This document shows positions 38,640 through 51,115 of a DNA stretch of 64,000 nt, piece after piece. Numbering within the stretch: position 1 is the first letter of the stretch; each line of letters starts with the position of its first letter. Under the pieces are notes generated by a model, which saw only the letters and a program-made list of their open reading frames with translations, did not search any database and was not told where the DNA came from. The stretch comes from Nephrocerus scutellatus (lineage: Eukaryota; Arthropoda; Insecta; Diptera; Pipunculidae): contig OX352763.1 of assembly GCA_947095585.1 (NCBI GenBank), positions 108,355,908 to 108,419,907 of the forward strand. The letters are read 5' to 3'. A program made the position numbers and the translations under genes.

Positions 38640-41520
38640 AAGATGCGTCTCCTTAACCAAAGTAATTCTTGGCATTAATAGAGAATGTACTCGGATGACT
38701 CTTCATCTTTCGATCAGAACCTACATTCTGTCCCTGAGCCCACACCAATTCTGTTAAGGTGACATCGTAAGCTACAATGATCTGTTAGAAAGCTCACCAG
38801 TTTTCTAATGCTATCACTATTAAAGTTAATGATTTCCTTGTAAGAAAAGGGTCTGATTAATTGTTTGGTTTGCCTAAGCCCAGAGACGCTTTCCCAGTTG
38901 GTCATCATTCTTTGAGTGGGGCGAGCCCTGCTTGCCTAGCTTTCACCATTAAGAATGCTCATGAACTATTCCCATTTAGCGGTCCTCTCTTCGAGAGTAA
39001 ACGGTAAACCACTACGTAGGTCAAGCCCAGAACGAAACTGGGTCCTCAACCAACAGTTGGCCCAGACTCAGCTAACCTCCAAGGAGATCAACGTTAGCCA
39101 ACTCCCGTAGTACCAACGCGACCTTGGTGAGATCTAGATCAGTATGAGTGCCTTTGGCGTAGGTACACCACAACCTTTGCAGAACATCGTCCGGGACTTT
39201 GAACCCAATCATTTGCCACTAGGATGAGGCCGCCCAGGATAGACACTATCCCAGGCACGTACGGTCCTGCAGTTGTACGGTAAGGCTGCTACATACGAAG
39301 ACAGTGCCCGTTCTAGATATTCTAAGTACTAGCAGCCTTGCCCCCTTTTATCTTCCGAGTTTAACCAAGTATCAATCCTATCGGAAAGTAAAATACAGCG
39401 GTCCCCTTGGGGGTCCCAGTGGGTCAGACGAAGTTTGTGTTCCCAACAATTTATCAGTGCTGTAGCGGCGGCCCAGTTGACACCACAGTCATATAAACGC
39501 AGATTCCGAGCCAGCCCTGCCTAGTTCATCTGCAGATTCGTTGCCTGCAATTCCCTGATGACCAGGGTTTTACTTTGTTGTGTCTGGCAAGAGATTGCAG
39601 TGTATCGTAACAGTTTTTGACTGATATCGAGTTCATTAAATTGGACGACAGCGCTCTAAGTGCTTCCTGGCTGTCTGAAAATATATATGTATATATTCTA
39701 GCGACTTTAATTCCTTTATTAATGTCAATCCCAGCGCAGATCACCAATGGCATGGGGTTCCTAATGCAGTTGTAGGGCAGGTGCGCATGGCATCCGTTAT
39801 ACCTAGACAGGCATTCTTTGTAGCTTCTGAAGCTTAGTTGCCGTTGTCCGTTCAAGATATTCCGGCCACAAACGATGGCCGCGTACGTGATAATAGGTCT
39901 CATTATCATTTTATACATCCAATGTAACATTTTAGTTCTGCCGTAGAGGTGTCTATTGGCCCACAAGACCCTAGTGGCGCGTTCGATGGCAGACTTGATA
40001 TGAGAATTCCAGTTAAGCCGTTTATTAAGGATGACGCCGAGAAATTTAACCTCACTGGAATAATCTAACGTGGTGCCTTACATGATAATAGGTCCCAAAT
40101 TCACCAGTCTTCTTCTCGCGAAAGGCACTAGAACGGTTTTGGAAAGATTCATGGATAGTCCTTCTCTGCTACACCATTCTAAAACATGTAGTAAACCACC
40201 TTGCATGACACTAGTCATGCAGTGCTTACTACTTATAGAAAATACTATATGGTCTGGATAACCAATGGCGATGTAGTTTGATCTGTGAAGATCGACTGGA
40301 AGATTGTCAATCACTAGTGACCATAGAAGGGGAGAAAGCAATCCTCCTTGGGAACATCCATTAACTGTAGTCACGGACACAGACACAGGAGAAGATATAA
40401 TATCTCGACTTTCAAGTATGGCCCTTATCCAATGATTGGTCGACTCTTCGATACCAGTGTTATCGAAAGCGCCCTTAATGTCGAGGAAGGCACACAGGGC
40501 CACTTCCTTGGAACGAAAAGTTCTTTACAAGATAGTGAAGGGCACCTTCTGTGCTTTTGCCTTTCCTGTGCGCAAACTGACTTGAGTGCAGAGCGGTAGA
40601 CAATTCTAACCGGCCCCTAATTTGAACATCAATAAGTCTCTCCATGGTTTTGAGGAAAAATTGGGTTAGACTTATAGGTCTGTATGTTCTAGGAAGCTCA
40701 CTAGGTCTATTGTTTGGGGATAAATAAAAAATTTACCTGTCTCCAGATAGTAGGAATCTACCCCCAGTTGTATCTAGCTGTAAATAAAGTAATCATACGG
40801 TAGAATGAGATTCTGCTGTAGAAGAGCTGGAAAGATCCCATCACCGCCGGAAGCTTCGAAAGGTTTAAAAGAACCTACTGCCCATTTAACCTTATCCGGA
40901 CTGTAGATTTTCCCGGATAAACTATTTACCCTACTAGTAATACAAACCCTTTGGTCAGATGCGTTCAGGTACGAGAATGGTGCACGAGTAGACGAACCTG
41001 AGAAATAAACCTGGAGTATGTAATGTGTGATGTAATATAAGAAAGTCAAACTTGATGTGTTGATGGTCAGACAGCGAGGCTTCGTCGGACACATGTCAGT
41101 TTTCAACAAAGTTGGAGATAAATGCTCTGGCGAGAGTGAGGTCAAGTACCTCTTCGCAAATCGCATTTATGAAGGTAGGTTTGGATCACACTTACCTCAT
41201 GATGTGCGTTTGCATCGCATCCTGTGAGGTACTGAAGGTTTTTGTTCCGGCAGTACTCTATCAGCTTCTGGACCTCTAAGGGCGGAATGTTGTCGTCGTC
41301 GCCGGGAAAATATGCTGAAGCAGACACGATATTCTGCGTTCCCCTCTCGGTCGGAATTTCAATCAGCAGTGCCACCAGGTCTTTTGTTCTTTGCACTGGC
41401 TCCCCGCATTTACAGAACAACTTACTTGTCCCGTTCCGTAGACCTTTTACTCGTCCGCTTTTCCTGGTAGGGTTTACTGATGGAACCCTAAATGAAATCA
41501 GAATCCGATTTCCTTCTTGA
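38640..41520 (-). pseudogene. R1-clade LINE, long decayed copy
   Basis: Minus strand, 5' to 3'. The endonuclease is at 41,460-41,180 (KLFCKCGEPVQ, an internal deletion, ASAYFPGDDDNIPP, LQYLTGCDANAHHEV). The linker includes SLSGKIYSPDKVKWAVGSFKP and GGDGIFPALLQ at about 40,840. The reverse transcriptase is at 40,500-40,080 (LCAFLDIKGAFDN, NGCSQGGLLSPLLWSLVI, IGYPDHI replacing the catalytic GYADD, REGLSMNLSKT). The RNase H-containing tail is at 39,960-39,530 (YAAIVCGRN, DSQEALRAL). A 3' tail (39,440-39,020) is homologous to window start 1-460, and a C-terminal piece GSGTECRF lies near 38,720. Many frame breaks; inactive. Confidence 0.82.
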
Positions 41521-42180
41521 TGGTCCCCTGAGAGGTTGCCCCTGAATATCTGCGCTAGCAACTACTTGTCTGCTGAGGATATCGAGTGGTGTTAGGTTGG
41601 ACACAATGTCCAGTGCAGCGGAGGGGGTGATGTAAAGTGCTTCGCTCATACATAGACACGCCGATCGTTGAACTTTTATTAGCTCATCACGATTAATTGC
41701 TTTTTCTAAGGCAGTCCACCAGAGGACCACAACGTCTTATTACCGATATATATAGTCAGCGAGTGATGTGATGATGTGTCCCCATTTATTACCAATGGCT
41801 TTTTGAAGAGTGTCACTGTAGCTTTGCGAACTCCCTCTCTATATTAGGTTTCCAGCTTAGCTTTTTGTCCAATAAGCCCCATATATTTGAAATGATGAGG
41901 ACAAGTTCTGTTTTATGGGGGTTTACTCCCAAACCACTACAATCTGCCCATATTATTAGCTTGTTAAGCGCATTCTGTAAGAGTTCCTTTAAGGTATTAA
42001 GATGCATTCCTGAGATAGCAATAGCAACGTCATCCGAAGCAATCAGCCTGCAGCCCTCCTTTTTCAGGCATATCAGCAGGTTGTTCACCACTTAGTTTCA
42101 TAGAAGGGGTGATAGAACTCCACCTTGAAGGTACGCTGCCGCCCCTGGGGACTATGGTGGACTTCTAATCATGCAACAGA
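41521..42180 (-). pseudogene. R1/LOA-type LINE, reverse-transcriptase/C-terminal fragment
   Basis: The minus strand has NLLICLKKEGCRLIASDDVAIA (42,090-42,020; ASDD for YADD), LLQNALNKLIIWADCSGLGVNP, a break, then LWWTALEKAINRDELIKVQRSACL, and ALYITPSAALDIVSNLTPLDIL at about 41,700-41,580. The element is distinct from its neighbour and abuts the 5' end of the R1 copy at about 41,520, where the frames fuse by chance. Confidence 0.72.
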
Positions 42181-42545
42181 GAGATGTTATTTTTGTCGCT
42201 TGCTAGCTCGACTGGAATATCCTCTCATTGTTGATTGCGAAAAGCCCTATTAATATTTTGTGTGATTGTTGTGATTTGACGGTTATCTGTCCAATGATAC
42301 GCCTGGCGGTAGATAGCGGTCGGTACTGGTGCAAATAACCGTCAAAGTTATCTCCGTCAGACGAAACAAAGATAGCCAAAGGAATAAACATGTCAATGCA
42401 CGATTATTAAAAAAATTTTATTATTATTGTTTTTCACAACGATTTGGCGTTCTTCAAATCAAGAAACTCTCTGCAACAAAATAAGAATTCGGTTCAAAAT
42501 GATAAGCGGTAATCAGCAATTGACGAATTTCACAGAGTATCAAAA

Positions 42546-42577
<32 letters not shown>

Positions 42578-43030
42578 GGTGAAGAGTTGACAGACGTCGA
42601 TTTGAACGAAAATATTTACAAAACTAAGGCTCAAAAATAATGCACTATCGCCTCCTTACACTAGAGTACACTATCGAGTGGATTAGGCAGCACGATGTAA
42701 TAGTTTTATACTTTTAACGTTAATTAACATTAACATTTTCGAAAAAATTAAGATGTCACTGTAATTGTTGCGCATACGCCCAGAGTTTTTTTTATCATAT
42801 TACTTGCTTTCTCTTCAGGACCAATTATTATCAGCGTAAATTGAAATCTCTAAATCATCACCAAATTGATTGAGCTGCGCTAGGAAATAAATATCAAAAA
42901 TGTTATTATACACTGCGGTTTACTAGATTAAAAGCAGACAACATTGTGAGATAAAATTTATATTTTTCCAGTTATATGCCAGGAGAGAAAATAAAAAATT
43001 ATAAAGAAAGTTAGTTTGTGTTTAGTACAT
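42181..43030. other. intergenic with (GA)n microsatellite
   Basis: Unique AT-rich sequence. A (GA)n run of about 12 units lies at 42,547-42,571. No gene. Confidence 0.5.
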
Positions 43031-44000
43031 TTATGGTACCGAAGCATGTACTTGTGGTGACATAAGTACGAAGTAGCGACCAGTAGACGAACTATATGAC
43101 TGGTTGCGTTTGACATTTTTTCCTCAAGAAACAGATTCCGTCATCAAATATTTCAAATATTCCTTCGCATTTACTGTAACTTTAACAGACCTAATTTATT
43201 CGATATACTTTTGGTGACAAGCGTTCGATCCAAACGCTTAGAATAATAATAAAGTTTTTTAATTTGGATTTTGATAATTGTCTTTGATTTCGCAAAACGA
43301 ACAGTTCTTTATAATCAAACATCCAAAATTACCCTTTAATATCTTCATGTTCATGACCCATCCTATGATAGAGGAGTCTATTACCCTGGTTCTGGCTTGT
43401 ATTTGATTCAAAAGGCACGCACATATGTCTTCGGTGTGATGCAGTTAAAAAACCACTGGAAGAACCGTACACAGGACCGCATCTAATTCTTCACAGAATC
43501 AACGAACGACTCTGTCAAATCCAAAACGGATGCCGCGAGCAAAACGTATCGGTGGACTGGTTAAAGCCGGCATATCTTGAACAACAATCTGCAATAGAAG
43601 TTCCAAGTCGTAGCCAGCAATTGTTTACATCAGATAATGTAAAAATTAAAAAAATAAAATAAAAAATATTTTAGCAATAAACGAGTGACACTAATCACAC
43701 AGCCATCTTGATTTCGTTACTTGGAGGGAAGTGATGTGGCGACAAAGCAACGACGTAGCGATCAGTAGGCGAACTATATGACATTGCGTTTGACATTTTT
43801 TCCTCAAGAAACAGATTCCGTCATCTTTTCAAATATTCTTACGCATTAGCTGTAACTTGAACAGATTTAATTTATTCGATATACTTTTGGTGACAAGCGT
43901 TCGATGCAGACGCTTAGAATAATAACTAATAAAGTTTTGTAATTTGGATTTTGATAATTGTCTTTAATTTCACAAAAACTAATAGTTCTCTATAACACCA
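43030..44000 (+). mobile_element. internally deleted gypsy-type LTR retrotransposon
   Basis: Two direct repeats, about 43,032-43,323 and 43,732-43,998, share GTAGCGA.CAGTAG.CGAAC, CTCAAGAAACAGATTCCGTC, TTTATTCGATATACTTTTGG and GACAAGCGTTCGAT, and are read as LTRs. The ~410-bp interior encodes PYTGPHLILHRINERL and SVDWLKPAYLEQQ, the Pol C-terminal tail of Ty3/gypsy-type elements, followed by a purine tract (GGAGGGAAG) just before the right LTR. Gag, protease, reverse transcriptase and most of the integrase are gone. The LTRs differ at many sites, so the insertion is old. Confidence 0.8.
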
Positions 44001-44039
44001 TCACCATCTAGATTTTGTTTTGTTTGCTTATTTTCACTT

Positions 44040-44480
44040 CGTGTCCTGGTACCCAAATAAGTTTGATATTATTATTTGTTACCAGTTTTTTTAGAGCATT
44101 GTAGCATTCGATGATTGCCTTTGATCGAAATTTGAAATGAATTTGTGGCACCTTGGTCCCACTATTTCTGCTCCTACTCCTTCATTTGTTTTTGACACAT
44201 CAGTGAACCATTTTAGGTTTGAATTCCACTGATCCCTTGTGGGAATGATGGTTTCATATTTGTGTTTGAAGATTATTTTTATATTTGTTAGGCCGCTGGT
44301 TCGGGTGAGTTCCCTTACGGTTTTTACCTTTTCAAGAATACATCTGCACCTAAATATTTCCATAAACTCTGAACCCTTCTCTTTTTTCTATCGCGATTTT
44401 AATAGAACAGTTCATTCTTCTCTGATGGCAGAAACTTCAGCACGTTCTTGGCGTTATTTTTGGGGTATTGCTGGGGTGGC
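44040..44480 (-). pseudogene. R1/LOA-like LINE, RNase H part (downstream half)
   Basis: The minus strand reads RDQWNSNLKWFTDVSKTNEGVGAEIVGPR, the first RNase H motif (catalytic Asp in FTD.SKT). It corresponds to the region expected after the reverse-transcriptase fragment at 45,990-45,400 on the same strand. A plus-strand LINE lies between them. Confidence 0.65.
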
Positions 44481-44559
44481 CAGTAATTTTTTTTTGCAAC
44501 AGCTTAGTTTCTTACTTATTTGATAAGTACGTTCCTCTTGGGTCTGTGAGGGTGTGCAA

Positions 44560-45370
44560 CGTACAAATTTCGTTGTTCACTTCTACCGTTATGCATTCTA
44601 TTCAACTACTTCGTAAGAAATATCTCGTTTGGAGGCGGTTTCCGTCTCAATACAATTGGGAATCATACCGTCTTGCACGTAATTCTGCGACATTAATTAT
44701 CCGTAATGCCAAACGTAAGTACTTTTCAATAAAATTGTGTCCCACTCTCCCGCAGGGAAACAACTATAGAGAAATCTTCGTGATATTGGTATTGGGGACA
44801 AAGTTCCATTTGAGTGTCAACTTGACTCAACTAAGCTGAATATCTATTTTCCCCCATCTGCAACATCCAGATCCTTTGTATTATTAGTATTAAGCTAAGA
44901 AATCTCTTCGGTTTTGGAGATAACTCTGTTAAGCTCTAAAAACACTATCTCTTAAATAGGTAACAGAGAGTACTCGTTGGGGATTCTTACTCGTCGTATA
45001 GCCACGTTGAGTCCGGTGTGCCACAAGGCTCTATTTTGGGACCGGTCCTATTCTGTATTTATATATACGACAGAGGTTCTCAAAAACTGCAAATTTTTAC
45101 CTGTATGCTGATGACGTTAAAATTTACATTTCGTGGCCTATATGCCTTATAGATGATCTTGTTTGTCGTTTAAATGAAGATTTGGCAGCCATTACCGAAT
45201 GTTTTTCTTGTTTTCGTTTAATATTGAATCCTATGAAGTCGCAGATTATTGCAATTTCACATTACGATGTTTCGATGGCCAACTTTCGGCTAAGCTTTTC
45301 TAAATGTGTTACCAGCCTGGGGATAAAAATAAATGTTGATCTTTCCTGTTCAAACCCTTAACTTTATCGT
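44560..45370 (+). pseudogene. plus-strand LINE (Jockey/CR1-like), nested
   Basis: The plus strand has WESYRLARNSATLIIRNAKRKYF, then after a gap GVPQGSILGPVLFCIYIY (reverse-transcriptase motif 4) and, in a shifted frame, YADDVKIYI (catalytic core), then LNEDLAAITE.CF. Truncated at both ends with frameshifts. Confidence 0.72.
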
Positions 45371-45389
45371 CGGTCGCATATATTGTATA

Positions 45390-46000
45390 TTGCGCAAGCA
45401 GTTGCTAACCAGCGACTTTACACCTTTGGAAACTAGACGCATTTGGGTTTAGTTCACAGGATTTACCTAGTAATTGTCTTAGGGTCCATAATGCTTTTGT
45501 AGCTTTTATGGTCACCACTTTTAGATGTTTCTTCCGTGTGAGTTCTTTACATAGGATGATTCCTAGGATATTTGCGTCCTCTTTGAGATATACTTCTGTT
45601 CCTTTTACTTTTAGAGTTGGAATAATTATTTTCCTCCTTTTGGTAGTCTTTTTCACATCATAGCTGTTGTCTTTAGGGCATTTTGCATCGTATTCCCGAT
45701 GGTTTTTTCATGCTTGCCTTTAATGATTACCGTGTAATCGTCGGTATCCTATTGTTTTTAGTCCTCTTTTGTTGAGTTTCAGCAGCAATTCGTCGACTAC
45801 TGTAAGCTATAACTATAAGTAAAGGAGAGAGTACTCCTCCTTGGGGACATAATTTTATTGTTTCAATAGTTAAGTTGATGCCCCCTAAGTTTACTGTGAT
45901 TCTGCTTTGCTCTAGCATGGTTTTTTACATTTTGTTATTGTTGGATTTCCTTCTATTCTATTTAGTGCATTTTCCATTTAGTTATAACCTGAACTATCGA
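45390..46000 (-). pseudogene. R1/LOA-like LINE, reverse-transcriptase part (upstream half)
   Basis: The minus strand has INLTIETIKLCPQGGVLSPLL (motif 4; about 45,880-45,820), then EVYLKEDANILGIILCKELTRKKHLKVV and KATKALWTLRQLLGK (thumb; 45,600-45,450). The catalytic YADD region is frame-broken. It continues in 44,040-44,480. Confidence 0.7.
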
Positions 46001-48480
46001 AAGAAACTTCTATGTCTATTTAGGCACATAGGGCCTTTCCATTTTAATGTCATTTAAGAAAATAGGAAAAATTTCACCATATGAAAGAATTTTAGATTAC
46101 TATACATACCTATTTCCTTCGTTACTGAAAATAGTCGAATTTTTTATAGAATTCAATTTATCGGGGGACACCAATGCACAACGCACAATTGGCGTGTTTT
46201 TTTTGTCAGAAATCGGACAGAAAATAACATATCCGATAAATCCAAATATTTTTTACTCTGATCAAATATGTCAGATCAAAAAAATTATCTGTTGTGTTTT
46301 TTTTTATTGAAAAAAAAGTTTTATTTCTGAATACTTACACCTGAATGCTCCATAGTAGTCGACATGTCTCATGTTTAAAGAAACAAACAATTGCAGCTGT
46401 CAAAAAATATTCTCAATTTTTTTTTTCAAAGTAAAAAGATCATATTCGAGAATTATCGGAAGGTAAGAAAAACGACTCAAAAAATTAAATGATTTTTCGG
46501 AGAATAAACAAAACACTCCCAATATTTACTATTTTACTACGCAGTTTGTTGCTTCACTGAACACAAGTGATAGGCGAAATCGTTCTAACCATATCTTTTT
46601 AACCTGATCAAACAAAAGATCGAAATGACTTAACTGGTTAGCAAAAAAAGATTAGGTTAAAAGATCGAGTTGCTTATTTGATCACTAACGAACTGGTTAA
46701 AAAAAGATCAGGTTAAAAAAGATCGACTTGCTCAGTCGTTCACTGAACTGGTTAGCAAAATAACAGGTTAACAAATATCGACTTGCTCATTCGTTCATTT
46801 CCTTTGTCTTGTTCTTATGTGCTTCGTTTGAGAACTAACAAATATCGAACTGTCAAACTAACCAACGTATGAATTTGCATGAGTGGACAAAAGAAGAAAG
46901 AAAAGAAGGCTACATAGAAAAACAACTGAAAATTAAGTTTGATTTACAACAGTTCAATATTATATCAGTTTCGATTCGCAATCACATGAACACAGTAAAG
47001 GAGAGATGAACATTTACAAATCACAATATCTCAAATACTAAACGTTTTAAATTAAAAATGTATTTTTATTAGTTAACATGTTCTGTTTTGGAGTTTGAAA
47101 GAAATGTAGCAACCCAGCTGATAGTTATATCTTATTGGAAATAAATCTTTTATGTTTTTGGTGTATTTCTATACACTGAAAACGGTAAAGCACTATTTCT
47201 AATTCCTAATTCCTAATTCTAATTCCTGCCTGCAGACTGTATTGACTGTTTTTATTTTTTATTAACAAATTACCGGATATTACTAAAAACTTTATTACGA
47301 ACAGTAAACAAGGACACTAAAAGACTGTCTCGATGACCTTTTTAGTAATAAACTGCAAACGGAAATTTCAGAAATTTTTAATTACTGTCAAATGTCAATC
47401 GACTGAAATTCAAAAACCGAAAATAATAATTTTCTTAGTGAAAAGAAACTTCTTGATTTTGTTTTTTTTTAATTTATTTTTATTTCAATATGAATATCTT
47501 TTTCTTGGTTGGAATTCCTCATATTATTTTATAGTTTACTTGTATTTTAAGTTTTGAATGTTATTTAATAATAAAAATTCCTTATTGAAATTTCCAACAA
47601 TAATAATATAATATAATGCTAATATTCCAACTCTATTTCGTCGTTCGTTTTTCATTAATTCGTTACTCATACACGTTGTCAGTTTCTATAAAACCAATAG
47701 ACAGTCAAATTGGTTAATAACCTGGTTAAAAGATCATTAACCTGGTTAATATAAAGAAGAAAAAACAATTCGATATTGGTTAGCAAATTAACCAATCACT
47801 ACTGAACGCCGAACACCGAAATTTCAAGCCAGTTTTGAATGTGTTCTATTTTCATTCGGTCTTCATTCCTTGTTCCGTTTTGTCATTTATTGGTGCAAAT
47901 GACGAGGAAACACGGTCCAGGGTATACTGTGAACAAAACCAAATGTGTTAATGCAACTAAGAACGGCTTTTAAATGTGAAGTTTTTTGGGGCCAAATGTA
48001 TGTACATCAAAAATTGATTTAAGAAAGTATGTCAGTTTTCACAATTGCGTGGGGGCGAAAGTGCATAATGTTTAGAGAAAAAAACAACTACAGCTGTCAA
48101 AAAGTATTCTGTGTATTTTTTCAGATTAAAAAGATCATATCCGAGAATTATCGGAGTGTAAAAAAACGACTTAGAAATAAATTTTTTCTCAAAGAATGAA
48201 AAAAACGCATATCTGTCCTTTGACAGTTGAATTTCAAGCCAGTTTTGAATATCTTCCATTCAAAGTGACATTTTGACATTACACTATCGGTGTAACGTGA
48301 AGAGAAATCGTTACACGGTACACCGAGGACAAAACCGAAGGTGTAAATACAGCATTAGAGTGCCTTTTTAATATTTAGTTTTTTGTGGCCAAACAAATTT
48401 ATTTACATCAAAAAATAATTTTAAAATTTTTTACAATATTCACACTTGCGTAAGGGGCATTATGATTCAGGTCTTGAATG
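46001..48480. repeat. AT-rich region with large diverged duplications
   Basis: Block A (46,365-46,520 and 48,065-48,215) shares CAGCTGTCAAAAA.TATTCT and AAAAAGATCATAT.CGAGAA followed by TTATCGGA. Block B (47,818-48,060 and 48,222-48,462) shares AATTTCAAGCCAGTTTTGAA, AGGACAAAACC/GAACAAAACC and GCCAAA...TACATCAAAAA. At 46,595-46,800 there are three 55-59 bp units with AACTGGTTA..AAAAAAGAT.AGG and GATCGA.TTGCT. No transposase or gene was recognised; open frames here are short. Confidence 0.65.
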
Positions 48481-48559
48481 CATTTGTTAAAGTGGAATAA
48501 ACATTCTTTTACTATTTTTTTAATGTTTCTTATCGGAACAGGGTGGTTATATTATCGAT

Positions 48560-48655
48560 TTAGCATCATATTTGGCTCTATAACCGGGTCCGGTCCGGGT
48601 TCTGGCCTCCCGCAAAAACTCTCCACCGGTCCCGATTTTAAGCCGATTTCCTACA
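48560..48655 (-). mobile_element. RTE-clade LINE 3' terminal fragment
   Basis: It matches the 3' end at 59,569-59,650: CATCATATTTGGCTCTA..ACCGGG, TGGCCTCCCGCAAAAA, CCGGTCCCGATTTT.AGCCGAT. Extremely 5'-truncated (about 95 bp), as is usual for dead LINE insertions. Confidence 0.8.
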
Positions 48656-50540
48656 GTTTGACAATTCGATTCATGCAACGTTGTTGCTACAAAAAGCCAA
48701 GCCATGCACCCTAAAGACAGGGACCTAAATCATTGTGTCAAAATTACCGATTGCATACAATACCGCACTGCTGAATTATGGAGTGCAGGGTGTGTGGTAT
48801 TTACGAGAACACCCAACCCGAACTTTTGTTTGCACGACGAAGTGTGTCGACCTTTGTCACACACGCTTGCAACTTAAAATTGCCAACCGCCCAGCTTCCA
48901 CCATCAACTCGTATATTATTTCTTTATATCGGAGCCCATCAACCAGCCCTTGGCATGACTTTGCTCATTCAAGCGGAGTCAGAGTGAGTCCCGGTAAATT
49001 CGTTATTCATTGCTTTATCGATTTACACAGATAGTGTACAGTGCGATGTTGTATTAGTAGGGAAGTGTCGTATTGTTGACAGTGTGCTTCTCCTGTTAGT
49101 ATATGTACGTGTCTGTTTGGTTTGCAGCCAATGCGCAGAAACCGCTGACAACCTATTTTACTTCTAGCCTGAACATAGAATAGACACCAAAAAGCTGCTG
49201 CTGTTATCGTAGCTGTCCCAGACCATGGCCAACTTTTCCTGGTAACAAAAACAAAACAGCAGCAGCAGCAACAACACCAACAACAACATCCAATCAATAT
49301 TCCTGCAGCAGCCCTTTACCATCCGGCAGGCAAGGCATACGTTGCCATCGAGTAGACCGCGTCTCTGAACCTTTTACGAACCACCACCACCCGAGGACGA
49401 GGACGACGAAGAACACCAGAGCTTCTGCGCCAAAATATAAAGCAGGAAGCGTGCTTACTGTAGCGCTACGATCCTGTGAATGTATGTAAATGTGAATCGG
49501 GTCGATATACGAGATAGGAGTGAGTGAGTGAGTGAATGAAACTCGTCGCTTAGGTCACGCCAAAGCCACCCAACCCACACCTGGCAGGATTGAACGACGC
49601 GACAACGCCAGATAAGCTACAAATATGTACATGCAATGCACACATACAAACATATTGACTGTTGCACATATCGATATTTTCCCTCCTTGTATCAGAGTTG
49701 TGGTACCATATCAACTTCTCAGCAGGAGGTGAGCGTCCAGTCCACTTCAGGATTGCCTTTTTTAAATAGTCTATGTATGAGTATGTGTTTGTGTATTAGT
49801 GAAAGCTTTTTACCGTTCGCATTTTGTGCATTTCCTTTCCTTCTTATTTTTTTACGTTTTGTATCATCAGCTAAGCGCATTCGCTGCCTCCGGGTGAATG
49901 ACTATAAAGCAGTTGACTGTTTGGGTATTGGGTTGGTTGCCTGGCCAAGCTAGCTAGACCAGGCCAGGCCAGGCCAGCCTTTACTCGTCGTTGGTAGCAT
50001 CAGAGGCTGTTGGCCTAAATAATATTGAGCGAGGCACGTGAACTTGTTCTCTTGGCAAACAAACAAAAACACAAATTGTGTATACTCTGATGAGACAAAA
50101 CTGTCATAATACCTCACGTTCACTCCCTTGCTCCCATTGGCGCAGTTATGTTGGCGAAAAATGAAGGTTGCCATTTTTTGCTTTTTCCATTTGTTCCTCC
50201 CCTCCACTGTGATGAACTCAATTACGTAGCATATGACTGACATTCCGCTTTCTTCGTGAAAACGGAAAATAAACGTTGATTAGGAAGGAATTGAAAAATC
50301 TTGAAGGCTGGAGCGATATATCATATATTGCACTGAAGTGGCGCAATTATCTTTTAGGTCCAAATCGATAGACATAACTACAACTTTTGATCATTGATTT
50401 TTCGAAATTAATGTTCGAAAACCATATTTCTAAACGGATTTAGTCAAGATTTTGTTTGAAATTTTGAACGTAACTAAAAGTGATTATTATTCGAAAAAAA
50501 CTAAAATAATGAGTATACATCAATATTTTGGGGATTTTTT
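48656..50540. other. unique sequence; no gene supported
   Basis: No transposon protein. Short overlapping frames at 48,735-49,034 and 49,636-49,953 lack recognisable domains. A CAG/CAA-rich tract (49,256-49,292), a CCA/GAGGACGA-rich tract (49,380-49,420) and (GAGT)n (49,517-49,538) resemble low-complexity sequence found in fly 5' UTRs or coding exons, so an unrecognised exon of a flanking gene is possible. Confidence 0.4.
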
Positions 50541-51115
50541 TTATTGTGAAGGTTGGAGTCTCCAATTTAAGAATAAAAACAGTTTCATTCATGTGGCTTT
50601 CTCTGCTGGCCTTACAGTCCTGTGGGTTAAGTTTTCAAGAACTTTTTCGATCATTTCTGCGCCTATCTCGGCGAATAACGTTATGTTATGTTTTAAAGCT
50701 GGAATTGTCTCTGGACTATCCCCATCTCATCTATCCTTAACGGCACCCCATAGAAAAAAGTGGTGATGTGAAATCGGCGTGAAATCGCAGTTCCGCACAT
50801 CTCCAAAACGGCTGATTATTCTGTTGCCGGATTTTTCGCGCAAGAGATCGATTGTTAGTCGGTCTGTATGGCATGTGGCGCCATTTTCTTGAAATCAAAG
50901 GTCGTCCACATTCATGCCGTCGATTTGAGGCCATAAAAAGTTGGTGAGCTGGCTTTTTAAGGGTCGCCATTGACGGTAAAGGTGTTTCCATCAGCGTTTT
51001 CAAAGAAAAACGGACCACCACTTCAAAATACAAATAAAAATGTCGCTCTTGGTGGATGCATTTGCTTCTCTACGATTATGTGTGGCTGTTCCGAAACCCA
51101 AATTTAGTTTTTTTT
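50540..51115 (-). pseudogene. mariner-type transposase, downstream part
   Basis: Minus strand: PHIIVEKQMHPP, GGPFFFENADGNTFTVNGDP, NFLWPQIDGMNVDDL.FQENGATCHT (second Asp altered to Asn), LTIDLLREKSGNRIISRFGDV, then PETIPALKHNIT and EIGAEMIEKVLENLTHRT. It is a related but different element from that at 31 kb. The upstream part resumes beyond an inserted LTR element at 53,345. Confidence 0.8.

Noticed and set aside
49517..49538. (GAGT)n run considered as a CRISPR-like or regulatory array
   Set aside because: It is a plain short microsatellite with no spacers; CRISPR is not expected in this insect sequence.
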